Shown piece by piece: positions 47,214-60,424 of a DNA stretch of 64,000 nucleotides (within the stretch, counting starts at the first letter, position 1; each line of letters opens with the position of its first letter). Under the pieces are notes generated by a model. It saw only the letters and a list, made by a program, of their open reading frames with translations, was not told where the DNA came from and searched no databases. Position numbers and translations under genes: made by a program. Origin of the DNA: Parasponia andersonii (lineage: Eukaryota > Streptophyta > Magnoliopsida > Rosales > Cannabaceae); assembly GCA_002914805.1 (NCBI GenBank), contig JXTB01000166.1, positions 44,159-108,158 of the forward strand, written 5' to 3'.

Positions 47214-47214
47214 T

Positions 47215-48578
47215 TGTTGACCTACGTGGCTTTTAATCTTATCTTATTTTGATAATAACAAACATATGATTTAGTTACTAATAATTGGCTTGAGTTTGTA
47301 GTTATGAAATTGAAAAAGAAATTGATAAATTCAATAAATGAAGTTTTCAAGAATAGAGCATCATTGAAAAACCTCGAAGGATTCATAGATGAATGTGAAG
47401 AATCAAGATTCAAGTCCAAGTCTAAATAGGTTAAAATTTATTTCCTAGTTTTGTACTTGATTCATTGCATTGCATAAAATATTCTCTTTGATATGGCTCA
47501 AAAATCTTTCAAATGATTTTTCAAACAGATCCTCAAAGAATTAGCTAAACTTTAAATCTATTAATTGTTTGAAAATAAATATTATTGCTAATCTAGCCCA
47601 AATATTCTCAAAGTACATTTTCTTAATGTTAAAAAAATGTTTTGAAAAAGCAAGTTTTAAGAACGACCAAATTAGTTCAAGGAAACAAAAAAATTTTGTT
47701 TCTGACTGATTTTAGTTGACCAGACTTGGTCGACCAAAATAAAGGCCAAAAATGGTCTTTGGAGCTAAACTGGCGTTTCGGACTCCAAAGGCTAGTTTTT
47801 TGGTCAAATAAAATTATTTCTGGTCGACCAAAATTTTGGCAGTAAGATACCAACGGTCGAAAACGGCTAGTTTTTGAAGATGCCTTTAAATAGAACCAAG
47901 TTTGATGACTTAAATAGAGAGAATACAAACCTATATTGATATCTAATCCAATGAGTTTCTAAGTATAAAAGCTCTCTTTTATTCAACTATAACTTTCAAA
48001 TCTATTTAAGTCATTCTTAGTGCATCATTTGTGCATTATTCTCAAATCACCTAAGCTTATCTTGTATTATTTTTTTGAGAAGTCATTCTTTGAGTGAGTG
48101 TTCACTTGTATTTTCATAAAAACATTATTGAGAGCTGAGGTTGGCACTAGAGTCATAAACAATCCGATATAGGTGAGGTTGACAACGGATTCTAAACAAT
48201 CCGTGGTTAGACATAATAGAGCCGGATTCAAGACTATTGTAAAGGTGTAGGTGTGCCAAAGAAGAAATCACTCCAGATTGTACAAGGGGTCGGTCAAGCC
48301 CATAATCTTGATCTGATAGTGGAAAGCTCTAAGCAAGTTGCGGAGAACCAGGGACGTAGGCAAACCGTCATGTTTGTCAAACCTCGTAAAAATAGTATTT
48401 GTATCTCTCTATCTCTATCTTTTTAATTTATTTACTTTGATATTGTACTTATTTATTTGCTATTTTTACTTGCTCAATTCATTATTTGCTCAATCTTGTT
48501 ACTTTATTCAAAAAGTTTGTAAAAGTCTTAAAAACTCAATTCACCCCCCTTCTTAGGTTAGCTATTCTTGAGACAACA
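47215..48578 (+). repeat. 3' LTR of the SIRE-type Copia
   Basis: Starts TGTTGACCTACGTGG and ends GAGACAACA, followed by the target duplication AATAG. It is collinear with the 5' LTR and slightly longer. GTCGACC motifs are at about 47728-47737 and 47821-47831. Confidence 0.92.
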
Positions 48579-48820
48579 AATAGTTTCCAGAAAACCTTCG
48601 TGGTTTCCTTTGATTTATTTAACTATAGAGTTTTTTGTAAAAAAGAAGCCATAATAGTTTCTAGGAAATATTATGATTTCATCTGATTTACTTACATAGG
48701 AAACCAAATTGGTTTCTAGAAAATTTTTGCAGCTTCTTGTAATTTATTTACATACTGGACATTCTATTAATAAGAAGCTAAATTGATTTCCAAAAAGTTT
48801 TTGTGGTTTCTTGTTTAAAA
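48579..48820. repeat. Degenerate minisatellite, right part
   Basis: Continuation of the repeat at 38700-38973: TAGTTTCCAGAAAACCTTCG, GTGGTTTCCTTTGATTTATT, CATAATAGTTTCTAGGAAA and later units, again spaced about 70-75 bases apart. Confidence 0.8.
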
Positions 48821-50783
48821 AAAATGGCTTATTTGCTAAAATACCACCGCATTTTCTAGCTTCCAAATTATTTAGAAAAATGCCCTGAAAAAGTTGTATA
48901 AAATTTTTATTATTTTTGAAAGATAGTAAATTTGGTAATATTTTTTCAAAAATAGGTATAAATGTCTAAAATCCTTTTCAAAATCAACCTTTGATTGGAC
49001 TGGTTAGAATTTTACCAAAATAGGTGGGTTTCGAAGATGAAAATACCCATTAGAAACAGATTACTTTTAGGGGTATGGATTAAACAACAATAAGAACATG
49101 TCATTAAATACAAGAGCGTTAATGATACTTTAAAATGATCAAACCACACTTAACTTTAGCAAATATGAATTATGAGGAACAAATATATCCTTTCTAGCTC
49201 GCTGGGACTAGCTCCATGGTTGGGCAGGGTGTGGACTGTATATTAAATTGAGAGTCGGGCTCCCAAATTTTCTTTATATATAATAAATAGTAATTATTAG
49301 TTAAAGTGCACTATTTTAAATAAAAATATGTCCTTTCTAAAATAACAACAAATAAGTACACAAGGACAATAATTTTACACTTAGGGGGAAGACATGGTAC
49401 CTGTTAGGGATAAAAGATTATTTTTACACTCGAAAAGTTTTGTGCTCCAAAAACGATTCAACTAAAACGTCATGTTGTAAGGATATATAACAAGTACTTA
49501 AGGACAGAAAAGTTTAGACGAAAAATGAGATGTGGTTTTTGTTAATTCAACGACAACAAACTTTGCAGGATAAAATACTTAAATGATGAATGCCTATTAT
49601 TTGTTATTTTTTGTTAGAAGTTTGTATTTATAATTTGCTTGTTCCAAGTTTTAGATGGAAACTCCCCAATAATTTCTCACTCTCTAAATATTCCTGTCTT
49701 TGAGTAAATTATCTACACAGTTTTGGGACATTCAATCCGTTTATAATACGATGGAAAGATATCAAAACCAGTAGGTCCTTTAATTTCATGCTCATCATAC
49801 CACCTAGCTTAGCTAAGTGGGCTCGCCATTTTTGGTAACTTTTTTTTTCCCCTTCCATACGTAGGTTTTTCAGATTCTAATGGGTGGACTCCCCGTTGTT
49901 CTTCCTTGTTACATTTCTTATGTCATTTGCCTTTTTTTTTTCCCTTCCTCTAGAGCTATCATTCATCTATTATACAATGACGAATAACTCTTGTAGCTTA
50001 AATAGTCATGTTGTGGGATATTTTTGAGATTCATAAATAAATTCGTTTGTAAAACTTAATGAAACTTTTTCACACAACAAAAAATATTGGAACATTTATT
50101 GGAATGAGATATCATTTTTGTAGCCATCGTGTATAATTCGTCCCAAATTTGCGACATTTGAATTTGTAATGCTTTAGAGTACAGGTAGAGTAAACTTTTT
50201 GGCACAAATTTCTGACACTGTGGCCTATTTTTTTTTTTTAAAAAAAAACGTGGACTTAAATAAATCCAATTAAATATGAAATACAGGAGATGAAATAAAA
50301 AATCATAGTTTTTTTTTACCATTTTGTAGCTTTCGAGATACAATAGCACTCCCAATACAATTTGACGGCTGATGTGGCACGTGCGTTTGTAAATTTCAAT
50401 TGATGGTTTAAACTTTATTTAATAATAATAATAACTTATAATATAACATATACGTGGAAAAAAAATGAAATAACATGTGAAACCTCTAGTACCATTATTT
50501 GAGATAACATTAATTTTAGAAAAAATAAATTAATATTTCTCACATTAATCTCTTCCATCATAAAACGAACAAGCCTTCCCCACCCGGGAAAAAAAAAAAA
50601 AAAGAAAGAAAAAAGGCCCCTTCCGCAAGAAAAGGGGCAGGAAAGGGAAAAGATATATCAAAGATATTCCAATTAGGTAGGGACCCCAACAGGGTTCTCG
50701 TGCAACACATGCCAGAGTTCCTTGCTCAATAGAAGCATGACTTCAAAAAAAATTCTTAAAATTGATAATTACAAAGCAAAAAG

Positions 50784-50831
<48 letters not shown>

Positions 50832-51123
50832 AGATACACGTCTATACCAAAACAAACAGCCATAACTTGAGCCTTAAGTATTACATTTACAAAAAAAAAA
50901 AAAATGGAAAAAAATCAAGGAATCTTTTGGTATTTGTTTTACATTTTCTTCTTAGCAAACAAACAAACCAGCAACACTATCAAAACCAAACACTCAACCA
51001 TATATTAAAAATTCACAATGGAGAAATGCTCTAAAAATTTGCACAAACTCCATCATCATGACCGAAAATAAATCGACCAACCAATAATAATTTCTTGATC
51101 AACCATAAACCAAAAAATAAACC
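48821..51123. other. Intergenic, no gene seen
   Basis: AT-rich DNA; includes A runs near 50590-50605 and 50889-50904 and a (TA)n run at 50787-50829. The 99-codon minus-strand frame at 50056-50355 has no family features. The right end includes the 3'UTR of the DUF761 gene. Confidence 0.5.
50785..50830. repeat. (TA)n microsatellite
   Basis: About 22 TA units. The Ile/Tyr-rich frame over it is an artefact. Confidence 0.92.
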
Positions 51124-51513
51124 TCAAGGGCTCCTCCATTCAAAGCTATTTCCCCTATTATAGTACCGAAGCTCCAAGGAAACCTGTCTCTCCATCTGAA
51201 GTTGTCGACGGAAATTCGAAATGAACATCTCAGCCCTCTGATCAATATCATCCTGATCGGACGGATAACTTATCGTCCTCTGAAGTCCTCTAGATGAGCC
51301 GGAACGATCCTGATCGTCGGATCCCGAGTCGTCGTAACACGCTCCCGTTAAGCCGGGCCGATCGTTGAAGCTGAACCGGCGTTGCGGGCCAAAAGACCGG
51401 CTGCCGATCATCGACGCCACGCGCCAGCGATTGACGTTGAAGTTCAGCAAGAATCTCAGCTTCTTCACAGCCCTCCTTAGGCGGCTAAGCAAGAACCACT
51501 TGTCCGTACCCAT
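51124..51513 (-). CDS. DUF761 domain protein, single exon
   Basis: An uninterrupted frame of 129 residues. The N-terminus is basic and helical (MGTDKWFLLSRLRRAVKKLRFLL), resembling small plant proteins of the 'cotton fiber protein'/DUF761 group. The middle is low-complexity, Ser/Asp/Arg-rich (about 60-90). The C-terminal segment DIDQRAEMFISNFRRQLQMERQVSLELRYY (89-118, shown here broken as DIDQRAEMFISNF and RRQLQMERQVSLEL) has the D..AE.FI..F..QL..ERQ.S pattern that defines DUF761. The function of the family is poorly known. No signal peptide is apparent. The start is chosen because it is the only ATG before the conserved basic N-terminus, with a TATA-like site at a fitting distance. Confidence 0.85.
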   Translation of the reverse strand: MGTDKWFLLSRLRRAVKKLRFLLNFNVNRWRVASMIGSRSFGPQRRFSFNDRPGLTGACYDDSGSDDQDRSGSSRGLQRTISYPSDQDDIDQRAEMFISNFRRQLQMERQVSLELRYYNRGNSFEWRSP

Positions 51514-51601
51514 GTTTGGAAGAGGAGGAAAAAAAGAAAATCAAGGATAGTTGATAATGTATGGACTGATCTTTTTGAGAGAACTGTTGCAAAGAAGTGA
51601 A

Positions 51602-51612
51602 TATAAATTATA
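51602..51612 (-). promoter_or_regulatory. Possible TATA box of the DUF761 gene
   Basis: The minus strand reads CCTTATAATTTATATTC about 90 bases before the ATG, which would give a 5'UTR of about 60 bases. AT-rich surroundings make this uncertain. Confidence 0.4.
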
Positions 51613-51613
51613 A

Positions 51614-52288
51614 GGTGTTGGAGAAGTGGGGTATATGGAATTTATATTAGGATGGTTACATAACTTATATTTATATATATATATATATATATGGAAGTTT
51701 CATGCATAGTACTATGTAGGTTTACAAGATGCGTATTAAAATGGAGGACCGTGTTAGAGAATCAATGGGTACGCAAGTTGAAATATAGACTATGGTCAAA
51801 AAGTTGAACGGTTCTTTGCCTTTTTGTCTTTTAAAAAATCATTAACTCGTTTTCTTGAGTTAGTGTGTTACCTTTTTTTCTTTTTTTTTTTCCTTCTTTT
51901 TTAAGTTAGAAGTGTTCTTTACATGAGTACTACTCCTTTTAATGTATGCGTAAAAAAATTGAGCTGATTGTAGGATTAAAGTTTGACATATTATTTGAGC
52001 TCATTTAATTGAGAAGTTTAACTAGGACCTTTTATTGGACTAATTAGATAGCTAGGTCGTTTACTTCCCATGCTATGACGGAGAGGGTAATCAAGTTGAA
52101 TTGAAATTACTATGGTTCTTGGATTATTAGCTTTTACCTAGAATTCCCAGGGATATTTGTAATTTCATAATTCTATATGAAAATTTTCTCCTAGAAATGT
52201 TACGTATCACTCTATGGGCAGTTATTTGTGCAGGTTTTTTTTTTAGGTGGTTCCTTCTTCTAGAATCTCATCATTACTTGCATATGTT
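51614..52288. other. Intergenic, no gene seen
   Basis: AT-rich with a (TA)n run at 51670-51692. It runs up to the target duplication GCATA (52289-52293) of the next Copia. Confidence 0.5.
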
Positions 52289-52293
52289 GCATA

Positions 52294-55200
52294 TGTTAAG
52301 GTTTATGCCCTAAAAACATGTATATTCTAGATATTTGCTGAATTAATAAAATGACATTTTTTTATTTGAATTTGTGCATAATTAGTATGTCATTAAATAT
52401 CAGAAAATCCCTACTTTATTTATATGACCATAAATTTAGTATATAAGTATAATATACATGAGGATTAAATTTATGGATAATAAACTAACTATAGTCCGTA
52501 ATAATTAATTAAAGTTAGAGATCTTTAATTAAATATTATTAGTACGGTCCATTAACATTGAGAATATAATAGTCTTATCCGGACTATTGATGTATTGACA
52601 TCATAATGGAGGTACTTTATCTAATTTGATTATATAGGATTGAACCAGACATGATTTGAATCTAATATAAATCCGTTAACTATTGAAAGTTCAAATAATG
52701 TCACTAGATGATCATATATAGATCAATGAGTAGTTATAAACTCCTATTTGTAACATTATGTTCTTTAACATACTTGTTAAAGGTTTGTTTTTTAATCAGA
52801 TCGAAATACTTATATCTTAGGAGTATGATAAGATGAGTAACTGCGAATGTAACTTACAGATATGGAATCCATTCCTTCCATTAAGAAGCTAGAAAGATGA
52901 TTTCCTTGGGTATTGACTCAAGACTTGAACAGTTTGAGTACTCAATTTATAATAGATTTATAAATTAATTGTTCAATAGAGAATCAATGGTACACAATAA
53001 TAAAGATGTAATTGAAGAGGTAAACAGAACATGACCTAGCTCTAATTATGAATTGTCTATGGAGGATAGAACTACATGAAATGATTAAATCGATGGATTG
53101 CTCACTGTTTTCTGAGTAAATTAATTCTATAATTTCAAGAGTGCAATTTCAGATTTTTAGTGGAGTAATACTGAAATTAATAAATTAGAAAAATTAATTA
53201 AAGAGTTTAATTAATTGTCATAATTTATTAGAGCTTGAATTACAAGTCCATAGGTCCCAAATTCCACTTCTTACAAACACTGTACTGGATATTACATTAT
53301 TTCTGTTACTGCACATTTTGTCTAGATAAATAGTTTATCTATTTGTAATTAATAATTGTTATTAATTAATTAATTTTGAATTAATTAATTTAAATTTATG
53401 TAGAGATAAGTTTCCTAATTTATTTAAATTTTGAATTTAAAATATCTAATTATCAGATAATTAGATAAACAGAAATTGAGAAACAAACTGAAAGTGAAAC
53501 ACTCTTTCTTCAAGGAGTTATTATTGGTATATTGACCTAACACTTAGATAAATCATGCATGCATGCAGATATGGAAAATAAATTATCACATCATGAACGC
53601 AGCAGAAAAATTAGCGGATTTAGGTTTTAAAATTTTTTACATGAAAATAATTTTCATAACCATATAACACACATGCATTATATACATGATCATGTATAAC
53701 ATAAATCAAATCTAGATACAAAACCCTAGAGACGAGATTAGGGTTTACCTCTTGTAGTGTGTTCCACCTTGATCTCTTTATTGATAGTGATCAAACCTCT
53801 AACTCTAGATCTTCTTGTCTATGCTCTTGCTCTTGGTTGATAAAGCGAGTGGGCACCAAGTTGAAACCTTCATTGGAGAATGATCAAGAATGCCTTCTTG
53901 ATCCTATGGAACACCGAGACGTGAGATGAGACTGTGAGATAGTAGGAAACTTTTTCTCTCTCACTTAGCCTAGGTTGGCCGAAATCTCTCTCTCTCTCTC
54001 CCTATGCCTTATGCGTGTGACTCTATATGAGTTACCATATAGTTTTTCCTCTCATATATCTTATATATATAGGACCAAAAACTGCTAACCCTAGTCCAAT
54101 TAGGATTGGGCTTGTTCTCCAATTTGAGCTTTGGGTATATTTTTATAAATATGTCAAACTCATGAAACTTATTTATAAAAATACCAATTTCTGTGTATAA
54201 TCATTATTTTACACAGTTTCATGAAACTTATTTCATAAATACCACCAACCAATTAATGAGTTTAATTAAGCTAGACAAGGGACCTAATGGATCCAAATAA
54301 TCTAAGCTCTAATAATATGATAAATACATAATAACTCTTATTATGGTAATTATATAAATATTATTAGTAAAGGAGACACTCCATTAAAGGCCCAAAACTG
54401 CACTCTTAGATTAAATGTCATGCCTTTTATAGAGATTTAATCAACTAATCTTGATTAATCGATCTATCTATCATATTCTATACCACATATATAATTCCTA
54501 TATAATGTCGTAGTTGGATAGGTGAAATTACCGTAATACCCCTCCAACACCTATTTACTTTTAAGTTACCATCTTTCTATCAAGGAATAATATTGTCGAT
54601 AATTTTGTTCTCAATGGCCATTTAGACAAAATTATCAACCAATTCACAAAGTGAATACTAAGATCTTAGATTTAATTATTCCATGAATCTTGAAAGAACC
54701 TAAAGTGATATTAATATATAGTATCCTTAATTATTTGGTGTTCCCATCAATTTATAAGCCATAACCTCCAATATACTAGAGTTCACCTCTAACTTCATAG
54801 AGGTTAATCTTTTAACAAATCAAAATGCTATAATCCATGAAAGCAAGTCCAGTCAAACATTAAGGATTAAGATTTATATGCCAAGAGCTAGTTTGTGATA
54901 ATATAAAAATTGAGTTACGGCACTCCAATTATCTATATAACTTAGTCCAGTTTAATACACATAACTCGTTTATGTTGTATTAGTGTTTCTATCAGAAGTC
55001 AGATACTTCAATGATTTGAGACACATCATTTCCGTTGAGATAGACACACACTACAACCTATAGTAAATAAAGTATTCCATCTTTATTTTCAAATTGTAAA
55101 CTACTTCATTTAGACTTAGATAAAGAAACAAGTTTCCTCATAATTAACACTTAATCATGTTTATTTCTTTATACATATATAAAGTCATAGAATCTTTTTT

Positions 55201-55916
55201 AGATGAATAAACTATTCAACTAAGATAGTTTAATCTAGAAAATATCATAATTTCATATAAGAGATAGTTGTTTATAATCAAAAGGGTAAAATTGAAAATT
55301 TACTTTTTAGGGCAAAAATCCCAACAGTTATCTGCTATTTTATATATATATATATATATATATTTCGTTTTCTTTATAAAACAAAAGGTCACTTTTTTTT
55401 TTGTTTTTAAGTTATATATATAAGTATAAGTAAAAAAGAAGGTTACGTTTTATTTATATTATATATATTAATTTGATTAATAATTTATTTATTAAGTATA
55501 TATATATATAAAGGAAACCCTATTAGATAATAGAGAGATTACGTATTTTTCTATAGAGCTTCCATAAACTAGAGAGAAAAAGAAGAGAGTCTTCATATTC
55601 TCTGTAGAACAAAACTCTTGCAATCTCATATGTTGAGAAAATTACAAGTGCTTAAAGTGTGAGTTTTAAGAAATTGTACGCAACGACCACACGTTCATCC
55701 AATTGTACTTGAGGCTTAGATTGGACGATCGCGGTTGAGAAGAGAGTAAAGCTAGGATCCGCTGATAGTCTACAAGAGGTATTAGATCTATTCTCTTTGT
55801 ATGTTCTAATTTATTATGAATTAATACTATGCACTCATATAGTCAATTATTTTGAGAAAATTTTTGAATGCTCCTGGTCCAATCTTCCGCTATGAAAATC
55901 GTTTTTAAATCTAACA
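52294..55916 (+). repeat. 5' LTR of the second Copia, interrupted by a solo LTR
   Basis: Starts TGTTAAGGTTTATGCCCTAA and ends TTAAATCTAACA, followed by the primer site. Without the nested element and its target duplication the LTR is about 1.8 kb. Confidence 0.85.
53525..55326 (-). mobile_element. Solo LTR (about 1.8 kb, Copia-type) nested in the 5' LTR
   Basis: On the minus strand it begins TGTTGGGATTTTTGCCCTAA (at 55326) and ends GGTCAATATACCA (at 53525). The flanks are ATTAT (53520-53524) and GTTAT (55327-55331), a five-base duplication with one change. The uninterrupted LTR partner at about 60325 confirms the insertion. Homologous to the solo LTR at 21544-23196. It holds no coding region. 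Confidence 0.82.
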
Positions 55917-55917
55917 A

Positions 55918-55930
55918 TTGGTATCAAAGC
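55918..55930 (+). promoter_or_regulatory. Primer binding site of the second Copia
   Basis: TTGGTATCAAAGC lies two bases after the LTR end; it is an iMet-type primer site with one change from TGGTATCAGAGC. Confidence 0.75.
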
Positions 55931-56387
55931 GGTTATATGAATATATAGTGTTAATTATTTGTATGTATGAGTATGTATTGCATTATTTTTTTATATGTAT
56001 TTGATGTTGAATGGATGAGTTATCATATGATGGATATATGGTTGATATTTAGTCGTTAATTATATGGTTCCTTCGGTTTTAAATTTTTTAGAAATTTATT
56101 TTGATTAGATCAAAATATGTAAACCCTAATTTTGGGGTATAAGTTTTATTGTATTTTTTTTTCTTTTTCCTTATAATGTACAAAGAAGACGATGCAAATG
56201 TTTCCGTTTAAAGCCAACCCAATGCCCCAAAGAACTGACACAAAAAAAAGTTTTTTTTAAATATAATATATATAAATAAATTAATATATATGTTATGGTT
56301 TGCATATTAAAAAGAAACGTTTTTTTAATATATAATTTAATATATATATATATTAATAAAATATGTGATATATATATATGTAACTTA

Positions 56388-56423
<36 letters not shown>

Positions 56424-59400
56424 TAACGTTTTTATTTTTTAAAAAAATAATAAAATAAAAATTGGGCTTAGCCCAGGTCCAGGTCCAGGTCCAAATGATT
56501 ATTTGATAATCATATGGGCTAAGCTAGTTTTGTAAAACTACTTACAAGAATATTACTTTTTACAAATATGATTTGTAAAAATACCAAAAAAAGATAGGAA
56601 ACCCAAGAAGACTAGCGGATAGTTTTTAGGCCTGCGTGCCTTTAACTCTTTGCAATTTTATTATTTTATTGGGTTATAATTTCCTAAAGAACCCGGCCAA
56701 ATATCATTTTATTTTATTTTATTGTTATATTATATGTGATATGTATAACATGACCATGCATAATAACATACCATTCATTATACCCACTCATAGTCATTTA
56801 TGAATATCATGTATACATGTTATATTCACGCTAAAATAATTTAGTTAGAGAATATGACTAATTTAATTAGATTGAAAAATTAAATAGGAATAAAAAATAA
56901 TTGAATAATGTGATTTAAATTTAATAGTTAAATTTTGGTAACGTCACACTTATTTAATTTAGGCTATTCTTATTAATTAGATTAATTAGATTAGCCAAAT
57001 TATTCCTATAATAATAAATTTAGATTTTTAGAAAATCTAGTAATTTATTTAGGACCAATAAGATTGGACTAATAGTTTAACCTAGAAAATTATATTGGAT
57101 ATAACAACTAGGTTAAATAAAACATTAGATGTTTATTAATAAAAACACATAAGATTTTTAAATAATGAGTGGGAGAGGGGTATATTAGTACCTAATACAA
57201 AGAAAATCTAAAACCTTTGAAAAGTTCAAAGAATTCACAACAGAAGCTGAAAAGCAATTAGGTAAGTCATTAAAAACTCTTCGATCAGATCGATGAGGTG
57301 AATACCCTGATAATGAATTCAAGGGTCACTTGCTGGAGAATGATATTCTATCCCAACTCACAACACCTGGAACACCACAAGAGAATGATGTTGCAGAAAG
57401 AAGAAACCGAATGTTGCTTGACATGGTTAGATCAATGATAAGCTACTTTTCCCTACCACTCTCATTCTGGGGTTATGCATTACAAACCGCTATTTACATT
57501 TTGAATGTAGTACTTTCCATGTCTATCCAGGAGACACCTTTAGAGTTGTGGAATGGGCGTAAACTTAGTTTATGTCATATTCGCATATGGGGGTGCCCAA
57601 CATATATACTGAAAGGAAAGACTGAGAAGCTAGAATCACGTACAGAGGTTTGTTTATTTGTAGGTTATCCAAAAGGCACGATATGAGGTTTATTTTATAG
57701 TTCTTAAGAGAAAAAGGTATTTATATCGACAAATACCACTTTTCTTGAAAATGAGTTTACGATAGACTTCAAACCTCGAAATAAAGTTATACTAGAGGTA
57801 TTTCTTTCTGATCAGATCAGACTACAACCAACAATAGTTATTGAACGACAAAATTATGAGACCACTATTCCAGATCAGAATACCTTAGCAACTCAACGTA
57901 GTGGGAGGATTATTAGACCACCTGCTCGCTATAGGGAAGTTAGAAAAGCACATATTACTATTTCCAATAGTAGCCAAGATGACCCATTGACATACAAGCA
58001 TGCAATGGAAGATTCTGATAAAGAAAAATGGCAAGAGGCTATAAACCAAGAAATAGAATCTATGTATTCCAATTCTGTCTGAGAACTTGTAGATCCACCT
58101 GAAGATGTCAGGCCTATTGGGTGTAAATGGATCTATAAAAGAAAAAGAGGTACAGATGGAAAAGTTGAAACGTTCATGGCAAGGTTAATGGCAAAGGGTT
58201 ATACCCAAAAAGAGCGAATTGATTATGAAGAGACTTTCTCACCAGTAGCCATGCTTAAATCCATACGTATCCTCTTATCCATTGCTGCATGTTTAGACTA
58301 TGAAATATGGCAAATGGACGTCAAGATAGCTTTTTGAATGGCTATCTTGAAGAAAGCATCTATATGATGCAACCAGTAGGTTTTGTAGCTAAAGGCCAAG
58401 AGCAGAGAGTTTGCAAGTTACTTAGGTCCATTTATGGACTTAAGCAAGCTTCAAGATTATGGAATCTAAGATTTGATGAGACGATTAAATCTTATGGTTG
58501 ATGAACCTTGTGTATACAAGTACATCAAAAATAAGAAAGTGGTCTTCCTAGTTCTTTATGTAGATGATTTTTGCTCATTGGGAATCATGTGGAAATATTA
58601 TCTAATGTAAAGAAATGGCTGGCTGAGCAATTCCAAATGAAAGATTTGGGAGAAGTTAGTTATGTGCTTAGGATCTAGATTATTCGAGATCGCAAGAACA
58701 GACTTTTAGTACTGTCTCAAGCATCTTACATTGATAAGGTGCTCATTCGTTTTTCGATGCAAAACTCCAAAAAAGGACAGTTACCTTCTCGACATGGAGT
58801 TATCCTTTCCAAAGAGTAATACCCCAAGACACCTCAAGAGGAAGAGAATATGAGACCGGTTCCTTATACGTCTGCAGTTGGCAGCCTTATCTACACCATG
58901 TTGTGTATAGGCCTGACATATGCTACGCAGTAGGGAGAGCCAGTCGTTTTCAATCAAATCCAGGATTAGATCACTGGATAGTAATAAAGCATATTCTCAA
59001 GTATCTTAGGAGAATGAGAAATTATATGCTGGTTGATTCAATTCAGGACTTGATTAGTTACATTGATTCTGATTTTCAATCAGATGAAGATACTCAAAAG
59101 TCGACGTCTGGGTTAGTATTCACTCTTAGTGGTAGAGACGTTGTTTGGAGAAGTGTTAAACAATCTAGTACTGCAGATTCTACTATAGAAGCAGAATACA
59201 TAACAGCTTGTGAAGCAGCTAAAGACGCAGAAAAATCTTTACTGATTTGGAAGTTGTTCCAAATATGGATAACCCACTAACTTTATACTGCAACAACGGT
59301 GGAGTGGTGGCGAATTCAAAAGAACCAAGAAGTCACAAGAGAGGAAAGTATATAGAGAGGAAGTATCATCTGATTAGAGAGATAGTACATCGAGGAGACA

Positions 59401-59538
59401 TGGTCATTATGAAAATAGCATCCGAAAACAACATTGCTAATCCTTTTATAAAAATGCTTCCAGCGAAAACTTTTGAGAGTCACTTGGAGAGTTAGTATTG
59501 AGAGACATGTCTCACCTACTTTAGGACAAGTGAAAGAT

Positions 59539-60380
59539 TGTTAGGGTTTATGCCCTAAAAGCATGTATATTTTGGATATTTGCTGAATTAATAAAATGAC
59601 ATTTTTTTATTTGAATTTGTGCATAATTGGTATGTCATTAAATATCAGAAAATTCCTAGTTTATTTATATGACCATAAATTTAGTATATAAATGTTATAT
59701 ACATGAGGATTAAATTTATAGATAATAAACTAAATATAGGTTGTAATAATTAATTAAAGTTTGGAATCTTTAATTAAATATTATTAGTACGGTCCATTAA
59801 CATTGAGAATGTAATAATCTTATCTGGACTATTGATATATTGATATCACAATGAAGGTACTTTATATAATTTGATTATATAGGACTGGACTAGATATTAT
59901 TTGAATCTCACATAAATTCCATTGTTGAGAGTTCAAATAATGTCACTAGATTATTATATATAGATCAATCTTAATCCTGAGTAGTTATAAAGTCTTATTT
60001 ATAATATTATATTCTTTAACATACTTGTTAGAGGTTTGTTTTTTAATCAGATTGAAATACATGTATCTTGGGAGCATAATGAGATGAGTAGCTGCGAATG
60101 TAACTTATAGATATGGAATCTATTCCTTCCATTAGGAAGCTAGAAAGATGATTCCCTTGTGTATTGATTCAGGACTTGAACAGTTTGAGTACTCAATTTA
60201 TAATANTTATGGAGAGATAAGTTTCTAATTTGTTTAAATTTTGAATTTAAAATATCTAATTATCAGATAATTAGATAAAAAGAAATTAGGAAACTGACTG
60301 AAAGTGAAACAATCTTTCTTCAAGGAGTTATTTGATATTTTATATATATATATACATATATTAATTAATTAGATTAATTA

Positions 60381-60424
<44 letters not shown>

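Larger units (their letters stand above)
38974..48578 (+). mobile_element. SIRE-type Copia LTR retrotransposon, full-structure, decayed gag-pol (fossil)
   Basis: 9.6 kb, flanked by the perfect target duplication AATAG (38969-38973, 48579-48583). Parts in order: 5' LTR, primer site TGGTATCAGAGC (tRNA-iMet type) just after it, gag (about 40308-41560), zinc knuckle (about 41840), protease (about 42010-42060), GAG-pre-integrase (about 42360-42600), integrase (about 42600-43130), reverse transcriptase (about 43600-44300), RNase H (about 44430-45070), an extra long frame (45589-46647), polypurine tracts and 3' LTR. The gag-pol part is interrupted at roughly ten or more places. The extra frame is uninterrupted. 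LTRs agree at roughly 90% by eye over the first ~190 bases, suggesting an insertion a few million years old. The extra frame after pol and the large size point to the SIRE/Maximus lineage. Confidence 0.9.
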
